NCBI GenBank assembly: GCA_014802325.1
Contig: JAAVCK010000015.1
Span: 1 to 36,293 of the forward strand
Direction of reading: 5' to 3'
Origin: Bacteroides sp.
GTDB lineage: Bacteria > Bacteroidota > Bacteroidia > Bacteroidales > Muribaculaceae
DNA length: 36,293 bases
The notes beneath the pieces were generated by a model. It did not search any database and was not told the origin of the DNA. It saw nothing but the letters and a program-made list of their open reading frames with translations. This document shows positions 24,958 through 32,492 of this stretch, piece by piece; positions within the stretch are counted from its first letter, which is position 1; every line of letters begins with the position of its first letter. The translations under genes were made by a program, and so were the position numbers.

Positions 24958-26493
24958 ATGTACGAAAATTATGAAATATGGTGGGTGACAGGCGCCCAGC
25001 TGCTCTATGGCGGCGATGCCGTGGTCACCGTCGACGCTCATTCGCGCGAGATGGTGGAAGGTCTCAACAATTCGGGCAATCTCCCCGTCAAGGTGGTGTA
25101 TAAAGGCACTGCCAATTCTTCGCGTGAGGTGGAGGATATAATGAAAGCAGCCAATAATGATCCGCGATGCGCCGGTATCATCACGTGGATGCACACTTTC
25201 TCTCCTGCCAAGATGTGGATACACGGACTGAAGATTCTCGCCAAGCCGCTCCTCCATCTCCACACGCAGTACAATGCCGAAATACCGTGGAAGACCATGG
25301 ATATGGACTTTATGAATCTCAATCAGAGTGCCCACGGCGACCGAGAGTTCGGCCACATCTGCGCCCGTATGCGTGTCCGCCGCAAGGTAGTGACCGGTTA
25401 CTGGAAAGATGAGGAGACTCAGAAACATATAGCCGTTTGGCAGCGTGTATGCGTAGGTTGGGCTGATTCGCAGGATATGCGCATCATCCGTCTGGGTGAT
25501 CAGATGAATAATGTGGCCGTGACGGATGGTGATAAGGTAGAGGCTGAGGTGCGCATGGGCTACCATGTGGATTACATGCCTTTCAGTTCGCTGATGCGCT
25601 ATTTCGACGCTATCAAAAATGCTGATGTGGACGCTCTGGTCGAAGAATATTTCCGCCTCTATGCCCACGATAAGAAACTTGAGGATAAGTCTACCGAAGA
25701 ATATCGTAAGATATGGAATTCAGCCAAAGCCGAACTCACACTCCGTGCCATGCTCAAGGATAAGGGCGCGAAGGGTTTCACCACCAATTTCGACGATCTC
25801 GGCGACTTCAATGTAGAGGAGACCGGACGCGGATTTGATCAGATTCCCGGACTCGCTTCGCAGCGACTCATGGCTGAGGGTTATGGCTTCGGAGCTGAAG
25901 GCGACTGGAAGTCGGCCGCGCTCTACCGCACACTTTGGGTAATGACCCGCGGCATGGACGGCGGATGTTCGTTCCTCGAAGATTATACGCTGAACTTCGA
26001 TGGCAAGAAGAGCTCGATTCTTCAGGCTCATATGCTTGAAGTGTGTCCGCTCATCGCCGAGAAGCGTCCGCGCCTTGAGGTTCATTTCCTCGGAATCGGT
26101 GTACGTAAGACCCTCACCGCGCGTCTGGTATTTACTTCAAAACCTGAAAAGGGCGTGACGGCTACAGTGGTTGATCTTGGCAATCGCTTCCGATTGATCG
26201 TCAACGATGTAGAGTGTGTCAAGTCAAAAGAACTTCCCAAACTTCCGGTGGCGTCGGCTCTGTGGATTCCCATGCCTGATTTCGCTACCGGTGCTACTGC
26301 CTGGATACTCGCAGGAGGCACGCATCACTCATGCTTCTCCTATGATGTCACACCCGAATACTGGGAGGATTATGCTGAGATAGCCGGTATAGAGATGGTT
26401 CATATCGACAAGAACACCACTATCGAGAACTTCAAGCAGACTCTCCGCGTGAACGAGGTATACTATATGCTCAACAAATCACTCTATCTCTGA
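24958..26493 (+). CDS. araA: L-arabinose isomerase
   Basis: A 511-residue enzyme that isomerises L-arabinose to L-ribulose. The metal-site residues of E. coli AraA (Glu306, Glu333, His350, His450) correspond to Glu314 (GAEGDW), Glu341 (LEDYT), His358 (QAHMLEV) and His456/457 (GGTHHS). The N-terminus MYENYEIWWVTGAQLLYG is typical. ATG 24958 was chosen over an in-frame GTG at 24916, which overlaps the araD stop and would add 14 atypical residues. The stop overlaps the araB start by one base (TGATG), suggesting coupled translation. Confidence 0.96.
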   Translation: MYENYEIWWVTGAQLLYGGDAVVTVDAHSREMVEGLNNSGNLPVKVVYKGTANSSREVEDIMKAANNDPRCAGIITWMHTFSPAKMWIHGLKILAKPLLHLHTQYNAEIPWKTMDMDFMNLNQSAHGDREFGHICARMRVRRKVVTGYWKDEETQKHIAVWQRVCVGWADSQDMRIIRLGDQMNNVAVTDGDKVEAEVRMGYHVDYMPFSSLMRYFDAIKNADVDALVEEYFRLYAHDKKLEDKSTEEYRKIWNSAKAELTLRAMLKDKGAKGFTTNFDDLGDFNVEETGRGFDQIPGLASQRLMAEGYGFGAEGDWKSAALYRTLWVMTRGMDGGCSFLEDYTLNFDGKKSSILQAHMLEVCPLIAEKRPRLEVHFLGIGVRKTLTARLVFTSKPEKGVTATVVDLGNRFRLIVNDVECVKSKELPKLPVASALWIPMPDFATGATAWILAGGTHHSCFSYDVTPEYWEDYAEIAGIEMVHIDKNTTIENFKQTLRVNEVYYMLNKSLYL

Positions 26494-28088
26494 TGAGCAG
26501 CACGACGTCTGAAATGATAGTGGCCGGTAAGGCCGTGCTGGGTATAGAGTTTGGCTCTACCCGAATCAAGGCCGTGCTCATAGGGCCTGATAACTCGCCC
26601 GTGGCTGCCGGAGTACATGACTGGGAAAACCGCCATGTCGACCGACTGTGGACTTATACGCTCGACGATATCCGCACCGGACTTCAGGCCTGCTACGCCG
26701 ATCTGCGTCATAACGTGAAGCGCGACTTCGGTGTGGAAATTGAAAATCTGTCAGCGATAGGTATAAGCGCCATGATGCACGGATATATGGCTTTCGACGC
26801 CGAGGGCACGCTGCTCGCGCCTTTCCGCACCTGGCGCAATACCAATACGGCACGTGCGGCTGCGGAGTTGTCTGCCCTGTTTGACTATAACATTCCGCTG
26901 CGATGGAGTATCTCTCATCTTTATCAGGTGGTGCTCGACGGGGAGACGCATGTGTCCGATATAGATTTCATCACCACGCTTGCAGGTTACGTTCACTGGC
27001 AACTTACGGGTGAAAAAGTTCTCTGTATAGGCGATGCTTCGGGTATGCTTCCTGTGGATGCTGCCACTCTCGATTACGACAGCCGCATGGTGGAGAAATT
27101 TGACGGACTCGTTGCCGGATCATCCTTAAGCAAGAAATTGCTTGACCTGCTGCCGCGCATACTTGTGGCAGGAGAAAAGGCCGGAACTCTTAGCGCCGAG
27201 GGTGCTCTGCTTCTCGATCCGTCGGGACATCTGCGGCCCGGTATTCCTTTCTGTCCGCCCGAGGGCGACGCCGGTACAGGCATGGTGGCCACCAACGCCG
27301 TGAGAAAGCGCACAGGTAATGTGTCGGCCGGCACATCTTCGTTCTCGATGATAGTGCTGGAGAAAGAGCTGTCACGTCCTCACGAGATGATCGACATGGT
27401 GACTACTCCTGACGGAAGTCCGGTGGCTATGGTTCATGCCAATAACTGTACTTCCGACCTGAATGCCTGGGTGGCACTTTTCAAAGAATATCAGCAGCTC
27501 ATGGGCGCAGATGTGGATATGAACGAGATTTATGCCCGACTTTACACCAATGCCCTTACAGGCGATGCCGACTGCGGTGGACTCGTGGCCTACAATTACT
27601 TCTCGGGAGAGCCCGTGACAGGACTCCCTGAAGGTCGTCCGCTGCTCATACGCAAGGCTAACGATAGATTTTCGCTTGCCAATCTTGTGCGCGCTCATCT
27701 CTATTCATCGGTGGCTGTACTGGCTATCGGCAATGAGATTCTTTTCGGTGAAGAGAATGTGAAAGTTGACCGCATCACAGGTCATGGCGGACTGTTCAAG
27801 ACTCCGGTGGTAGGTCAGCGTGTGCTCGCCGCCGCACTCGATTCTCCCATCACAGTGATGGAGACCGCAGGTGAAGGCGGAGCGTGGGGAATAGCGCTGC
27901 TCGCTGCCTATGCTGCGGCAGGAGACGGCCGAGGCACTCTACCTGAATGGCTTGACAATAAGGTGTTTGCCGGAGTAGAAGGCTCTGAAATATCTCCCGA
28001 CGCTGCCGATGTGGCCGGATTTGCCAGCTATATCAGGCGCTACAAGACATGTTTGCCTGTAGAGCAGGCTGCTGTTGACTGTCTTTGA
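26493..28088 (+). CDS. araB: FGGY-family ribulokinase
   Basis: A 531-residue sugar kinase of the FGGY/ASKHA family. The N-terminal phosphate loop is GIEFGSTRIKAV (17-28). A block with ISAMMHGYMAFD (about 91-102) follows, then the catalytic-base region EGDAGTGM (about 256-263) and a GHGGLFKT block in the nucleotide site. Between araA and the operon end, it should phosphorylate L-ribulose to L-ribulose 5-phosphate. Bacteroidetes ribulokinases of this type differ from E. coli AraB and are often annotated only as FGGY kinase or xylulokinase; the assignment rests on context. The first base of its ATG is the last of the araA stop. Confidence 0.9.
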   Translation: MSSTTSEMIVAGKAVLGIEFGSTRIKAVLIGPDNSPVAAGVHDWENRHVDRLWTYTLDDIRTGLQACYADLRHNVKRDFGVEIENLSAIGISAMMHGYMAFDAEGTLLAPFRTWRNTNTARAAAELSALFDYNIPLRWSISHLYQVVLDGETHVSDIDFITTLAGYVHWQLTGEKVLCIGDASGMLPVDAATLDYDSRMVEKFDGLVAGSSLSKKLLDLLPRILVAGEKAGTLSAEGALLLDPSGHLRPGIPFCPPEGDAGTGMVATNAVRKRTGNVSAGTSSFSMIVLEKELSRPHEMIDMVTTPDGSPVAMVHANNCTSDLNAWVALFKEYQQLMGADVDMNEIYARLYTNALTGDADCGGLVAYNYFSGEPVTGLPEGRPLLIRKANDRFSLANLVRAHLYSSVAVLAIGNEILFGEENVKVDRITGHGGLFKTPVVGQRVLAAALDSPITVMETAGEGGAWGIALLAAYAAAGDGRGTLPEWLDNKVFAGVEGSEISPDAADVAGFASYIRRYKTCLPVEQAAVDCL

Positions 28089-28106
28089 CAATCACTACAT
28101 ATTGGG

Positions 28107-28138
28107 ATTGATTCCCGCTGCTTAAAGCCTTAACTTTG
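28107..28138 (+). promoter_or_regulatory. Promoter of the TonB-receptor operon
   Basis: ATTG (28107-28110), 20 bases, then TAACTTTG (28131-28138). The -7 box lies within the left arm and loop of the araB terminator, and transcription should begin at or within a few bases of the GTG start codon at 28143. Confidence 0.55.
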
Positions 28139-28160
28139 TACCGTGAAGTTAAGGCTTTTT
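28124..28160 (+). terminator. Terminator of the arabinose operon, overlapping the next gene's start
   Basis: A perfect 13-bp stem pairs 28124-28136 with 28146-28158. The 9-base loop (28137-28145) ends in the GTG start of the next gene, and two more T follow the T-rich right arm. It begins 35 bases after the araB stop. The right arm is also coding: it specifies residues 2-6 (KLRLF) of the receptor. Confidence 0.8.
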
Positions 28161-30359
28161 ATATTGATGTGTGTGTCGGCTCTCAGTGCGGAAGCCGTGG
28201 AAATGACCGACAGTGTGTATGCACTCGACGAAGTAAGTGTCACCGCCATAAAGACCGGCGGCGAATTGCTATATGCCCCCGTGGCTGTAACCGTGGTTGA
28301 TGCTGACGAGGCCAGGCGACTGGGCATTGTGTCAATGAAAAATGTATCGGCGCTCTCGCCGAATCTTTATATACCCGAATACGGTTCGCGTATGACTTCA
28401 TCAATCTACATGCGCGGTATAGGAGCGCGTATAGATCAGCCGGCCGTGGGACTTAATGTTGATAACGTGCCGTTTCTGAATAAAGACGCATTTGATTTCG
28501 ATATTACTGACATAGAGCGCATAGAGGTGCTCCGCGGTCCGCAGTCGGCTATGTACGGACGAAATACTATGGCCGGACTGATCAACATCACTACCACCTC
28601 GCCCCTGCGCTTTCAGGGTGTAAGGATACTGGCCGAGGCGGCCACCGGTAACTCGTATCGTGGTGCTGTGTCAGGTTTTTTCAAGATTTCCCGCCGTTTG
28701 GGTATGAGCATATCGGGTCAGTATAACTGTTTCGGCGGCTATGTGACCAATATGTATGACGGAACGAAAGCCGATGCCTCACGTGACCTGTCGCTGCGAT
28801 GGAAAACCGAGTGGCGTCCTGTATCGGAGCTGAAGATTGAGAACACGGCTGCATTCGGGCGTTCGCACCAACCTGGTTACCCCTACGCTTTTGAAGAAAC
28901 CGGTGAGGTGAACTATAATGATCCGTGCTTCTACAAACGCCTTACTTTCACCGACGGACTTACCGTGAAATGGGATGCTGAAAAATTTTCACTCTCGTCA
29001 ATCACAAGCTACCAGTATATCGACGACAATATGACTCTCGATCAGGATTTCCTTCCGCTCGATTACTTCACTCTCTCGCAGATCCGCACCGAACATTCGG
29101 TGACAGAGGAGATCGTGGCCCGTGGACTTAATAATTCCGAGGGATATAATTGGACCGCAGGGGTATTCGGATTCACGAAGCAGGGACGGATGAACGCTCC
29201 GGTGACTTTTAAGTCGGTGGGTATCGACCGACTGATTACCGGACATGTCAATGAAAATAATCCCACTTATCCTATCACATGGGAGTCTGACGAGTTTCTG
29301 CTTGGAAGTCGGTTTCGGATTCCGGTCAACGGAGTGTCGGTATATCACCGTAGCAGCTATACCACCGGCCCGTGGAGTTTTGCGGGAGTGCTTCGTCTTG
29401 ACTACGAGCATACGGCTCTACGATATCATAGCTTTACGTCGACAGGCTATATTGTCAATAATCTGACCGACCCCGAGCATCCCACCATTTACTCACACGA
29501 GAAGATAGATATAGACGACCGTGGCCGTCTGAGCAGGAATTTCGTATCGCTCTTGCCTTCGTTCACCGCCACATATCACTCCGGCGCTCACGAAGCATAC
29601 GCATCTGTGGCAAAGGGATACAAGGCCGGAGGATATAACACTCAGATGTTCAGCGACGTGCTCCAGCAGCGCCTGATGGCTCATATGGGTGTGGCCGAGA
29701 AATATGATGTGGATGAGATAGTGGCCTATAAGCCTGAAAAGAGCTGGAACTACGAGGCCGGATATAAACTGCGGTTGCCTGAATATGGCTTTGATTTATC
29801 TACGGCGGTATTTTATATCGACTGCCGTGACCAGCAGCTCACTACATTTCCTGACGGCACCACCACCGGACGCATCATGACCAACGCCGGTCGCACCGAG
29901 AGCTACGGAGTAGAAGTGTCAGCTCGCTATTCGCCGCTGTCACGGTGGAATTTCAATGCTGCCTACGGTTATACTCACGCGCAGTTTCGCCGGTTTCACA
30001 ACGGCTTAGCCGATTATTCCGGCAACTATGTGCCTTATGCACCATCAAATACGCTATATCTTTCCGCCATGTATACGCTCCCGATAGGCTTGTCGTGGAT
30101 CGATGCGCTTTCATTCGACGTGAATTACCGGGGAATAGGGCGGATATACTGGGACGAAGACAATTCTTCGAGTCAGCCATTCTATGGACGGCTCGGAGCT
30201 ATAATTTCGGCCTCCGGAAAGCATGGCTCGATAGAAATTTCGGCAGAAAATATCACCGGAACAAAATATGATACATTCCGTTACGTTTCTATAGGAAACA
30301 ACTTCTTTCAGCGCGGCCGACCGGCGTCGTGTCGCGTGACTTTACGAATATTAATTTAA
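28143..30359 (+). CDS. TonB-dependent outer-membrane receptor
   Basis: A 738-residue outer-membrane receptor. A signal peptide (about 1-18, ending AEA) is followed by a TonB-box-like stretch (ALDEVSV, 28-34), a plug domain (about 40-145) with IERIEVLRGPQSAMYGRNTM, then a 22-strand-type barrel to the C-terminus. It lacks the N-terminal carboxypeptidase-like domain of SusC proteins and has no SusD partner, so it resembles FecA/BtuB-like receptors for metal chelates or cofactors. The ligand is unknown. The GTG start at 28143 is needed for the charged end of the signal peptide; the alternative ATG 28167 would leave only MCVSALSAEA. The lipoprotein gene follows by 14 bases. Confidence 0.9.
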   Translation: MKLRLFILMCVSALSAEAVEMTDSVYALDEVSVTAIKTGGELLYAPVAVTVVDADEARRLGIVSMKNVSALSPNLYIPEYGSRMTSSIYMRGIGARIDQPAVGLNVDNVPFLNKDAFDFDITDIERIEVLRGPQSAMYGRNTMAGLINITTTSPLRFQGVRILAEAATGNSYRGAVSGFFKISRRLGMSISGQYNCFGGYVTNMYDGTKADASRDLSLRWKTEWRPVSELKIENTAAFGRSHQPGYPYAFEETGEVNYNDPCFYKRLTFTDGLTVKWDAEKFSLSSITSYQYIDDNMTLDQDFLPLDYFTLSQIRTEHSVTEEIVARGLNNSEGYNWTAGVFGFTKQGRMNAPVTFKSVGIDRLITGHVNENNPTYPITWESDEFLLGSRFRIPVNGVSVYHRSSYTTGPWSFAGVLRLDYEHTALRYHSFTSTGYIVNNLTDPEHPTIYSHEKIDIDDRGRLSRNFVSLLPSFTATYHSGAHEAYASVAKGYKAGGYNTQMFSDVLQQRLMAHMGVAEKYDVDEIVAYKPEKSWNYEAGYKLRLPEYGFDLSTAVFYIDCRDQQLTTFPDGTTTGRIMTNAGRTESYGVEVSARYSPLSRWNFNAAYGYTHAQFRRFHNGLADYSGNYVPYAPSNTLYLSAMYTLPIGLSWIDALSFDVNYRGIGRIYWDEDNSSSQPFYGRLGAIISASGKHGSIEISAENITGTKYDTFRYVSIGNNFFQRGRPASCRVTLRILI

Positions 30360-30373
30360 CCAGATATTTATCA

Positions 30374-31264
30374 ATGAAACTCAGCAAGATTTCCCTGTTT
30401 TTATGCATGGCCGCTGTGGCATGCGGACTCTCTTCGTGTCTCGGCAACGGCGAGCAGCGCCAGTCGATTACATTCAACTATAAAGACTGCTTTAATGTGG
30501 TGACTGACCTTACTACCGGCGTTTCGGAGGTCAGACTGTCACCTACATATCATATGGATATGAATCTCACTGAAGGAACTGCCGATATCACCATGACCAA
30601 TATCTCACTTCCCGGAGTGACCGGTGCATTGTCATTCAAACTGGAAGGCATAAAGTTTACATTTGACAAGCGTGGCAATTACATCATATCCGGTCGCGAT
30701 CTTGTGCCCAGCGGCAGCGCGGCCGATTACTATACATTCAGCAGCCTGTCCATAATGTTTGTTGACCGCATGCTCAGCGAAGAAGGAGCTCGAATACCTG
30801 CGTATTATATCAACTTCGTCATCAACAATAAGACTCAGGTCAATGCAGTAAGCACCGAAAACTATTATTTCGGTAAGACCACGGTTACTTCGGAAAATAC
30901 CACACCTTACACTACTTACGAGACATATTATACCGTCATACTCGATCCTCAGTCGATGGTCGCCACAATAGGATTTAACAGCGCGCGATTCTCTGACAAA
31001 ATGCCCCTGTCGCTCAACTTCACACTTAAAGACCTGCCTTTCACTGTAGACCCTCAGGGATATAAGATTATCAAGGCTGATGCTACGACTCCTTATCTCA
31101 ATAATACTCCCAATCCGTCGTATGACATTACGAATCTTTCGGTTAACGGCGTGACTAACAAGGGTGCAACATTTGATTTCGACTGTAATCCCAACGGCAT
31201 GGGCGAATATCATGTCAACGCCCCTGTGGAGTGGCTCGTTTATCCCTTGCAGGTTGAACAATGA
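30374..31264 (+). CDS. Lipoprotein of unknown function linked to the TonB receptor
   Basis: A 296-residue protein with a lipoprotein signal: MKLSK, a hydrophobic core, and lipobox LSSC with Cys22. The mature part is rich in alternating beta-strand patterns, for example ADITMTNISLPGV and LSFKLEGIKFTFDKRG, and in Thr, Asn and Tyr, suggesting two beta-sandwich domains. I do not recognise a family. It starts 14 bases after the receptor stop, so it probably works with the receptor as a surface or periplasmic partner, for instance in ligand capture. ATG 30374 was preferred over an in-frame ATG at 30329 inside the receptor gene, because it gives the intact signal. Confidence 0.8.
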   Translation: MKLSKISLFLCMAAVACGLSSCLGNGEQRQSITFNYKDCFNVVTDLTTGVSEVRLSPTYHMDMNLTEGTADITMTNISLPGVTGALSFKLEGIKFTFDKRGNYIISGRDLVPSGSAADYYTFSSLSIMFVDRMLSEEGARIPAYYINFVINNKTQVNAVSTENYYFGKTTVTSENTTPYTTYETYYTVILDPQSMVATIGFNSARFSDKMPLSLNFTLKDLPFTVDPQGYKIIKADATTPYLNNTPNPSYDITNLSVNGVTNKGATFDFDCNPNGMGEYHVNAPVEWLVYPLQVEQ

Positions 31265-31269
31265 TTTAG

Positions 31270-31309
31270 TGTAAGTTGTTATTAATATTAAAAGCAATAA
31301 CAACTTACA
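31270..31309 (+). repeat. 14-bp perfect inverted repeat before the DUF3298 gene
   Basis: TGTAAGTTGTTATT (31270-31283) is exactly mirrored by AATAACAACTTACA (31296-31309), with a 12-base AT-rich loop. The stem ends 3 bases before ATG 31313 and no T run follows. It may be an RNA element hiding the start region, a processing site or a protein-binding site. Confidence 0.8.
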
Positions 31310-31312
31310 GAT

Positions 31313-32407
31313 ATGAAAAAATCCGTACTCCTTTATGCAGCCGCGCTGGGCGTAGGCAGCATCTTCAGTGCCTGCGGCACTAAGAACACTAATGAATTTG
31401 CCGACGAAACCGTAACACCGGGCGATACTATCTTCGCATCGCCCGGTCTTACTGTATTTACCGCATATGCAACCGACGACGATGGCGAGGTGTCGTCTCT
31501 GATCGTTCGCAATACCCCGAATGCTTCTGATACCACAGAAATCGAGGGATATTACACCGGGATAAAAGCCGATTCGCTCAACGTGAAACTGTACTTCGGC
31601 GTAGATACCGCTACCTACGTACTCGCTACACTTCCGGAGGAAATCAAGCCTGTAGAACAGTTTGCTCTCAAGGGTGCGCTGAAAGTGGATGAAGATAAGA
31701 CAGTGAAGACGGATGTGGCTGCTGCGACAGGCTCGTTTGACGTCACGGTATATGTGCGCCGTCATCCGAAACTCGATGTTACCAATTTCCTTACCGCATC
31801 GCTTCAGAGCAGTTTCGACAAGATGTTTGATAATCAGTCGCTCGACGTTGTGACACCCGAGATGGATGTTGAGCAGGCTGCCGATTTCCTGGCCGACCAA
31901 TTTGAAAAAGGCTACAAGGCAGTAGTAGCTGACGGCAGCATTAATTTCCCCTACACCTACGCTGCATTCTATTATCCCGATTATCAGAATGAAGAGGGAA
32001 ATCTGGTGACATATCACCTTTACAACGAAACTTTCGTAGGGGGTGCTCATGGAGCAGAAAATGCCGCATACGTTACTTTTGACACCAAGGCCGGTAAGGC
32101 TCTCGGTATAGAGGAGATATTCACCCCCAATGGCTTCGAGAAGGCATCAGAACTGCTTGGTGCTAAAGTTGCGGAAGCTTCACAGGGTGTATTTACTACT
32201 GCCGACCTTCCCGACGGTATCACAAACTATCCCTCATACTATGTGAATTATCGTGGCAAGATTTATCCTCGTCCCGCATTGACAGGCGAAGGTGTGGTAT
32301 TCGTATATCAGCCCTACGACATATCTTCTTACTCCAGCGGTATCCGCTACTTCCTGCTTCCATATACCGAACTCGAAGGATGCTTAAATCCCGATGTGGT
32401 AAAATAA
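31313..32407 (+). CDS. Lipoprotein with C-terminal DUF3298 (RsiV-like) domain
   Basis: A 364-residue lipoprotein with lipobox FSAC (Cys21). The C-terminal half (about 160-360) fits the DUF3298 pattern seen in RsiV-type proteins: YNETFVGGAHGAENAAYVTF near 236-255, a KALGIEEIF motif, and the late PYDISSYSSGIRYFLLPY block near 333-350. RsiV itself is a lysozyme-sensing anti-sigma factor, but this protein has no cytoplasmic or transmembrane part, so that role does not follow. Its job is unknown. It lies 48 bases after the previous lipoprotein gene, separated by a perfect 14-bp inverted repeat, and ends at a strong terminator. Confidence 0.8.
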   Translation: MKKSVLLYAAALGVGSIFSACGTKNTNEFADETVTPGDTIFASPGLTVFTAYATDDDGEVSSLIVRNTPNASDTTEIEGYYTGIKADSLNVKLYFGVDTATYVLATLPEEIKPVEQFALKGALKVDEDKTVKTDVAAATGSFDVTVYVRRHPKLDVTNFLTASLQSSFDKMFDNQSLDVVTPEMDVEQAADFLADQFEKGYKAVVADGSINFPYTYAAFYYPDYQNEEGNLVTYHLYNETFVGGAHGAENAAYVTFDTKAGKALGIEEIFTPNGFEKASELLGAKVAEASQGVFTTADLPDGITNYPSYYVNYRGKIYPRPALTGEGVVFVYQPYDISSYSSGIRYFLLPYTELEGCLNPDVVK

Positions 32408-32427
32408 AGACAAACGATTATAACCTG

Positions 32428-32475
32428 ACCGCCCGGCTCTTCATTAGCGAAGTGCCGGGCGGCCTGATTTTTTAT
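32428..32475. terminator. Terminator between the DUF3298 gene and the convergent glycosidase gene
   Basis: CCGCCCGGC (32428-32436) pairs perfectly with GCCGGGCGG (32453-32461), followed by CCTGATTTTTT on the plus strand. It is clear for the plus strand; the minus-strand side has no good T run. Confidence 0.8.
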
Positions 32476-32492
32476 TAAAGTCTGGTGGGTAG

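Noticed and set aside
30329..30373. Longer start for the first lipoprotein, inside the receptor gene
   Set aside because: It would place a polar extension ahead of the lipoprotein signal peptide.
28143..31264. SusC/SusD polysaccharide-utilisation pair
   Set aside because: The receptor has no carboxypeptidase-like N-terminal domain, and the following lipoprotein lacks the helical SusD character.
30632..32050. Long minus-strand open frame (472 codons) opposite two lipoprotein genes
   Set aside because: It lies antisense across two genes with clear signals and lipoboxes, has no family motif, and has the odd composition of a shadow frame.
31313..32407. Anti-sigma factor RsiV
   Set aside because: Only the DUF3298 part matches; there is no cytoplasmic anti-sigma segment, no transmembrane helix and no sigma-factor gene beside it.
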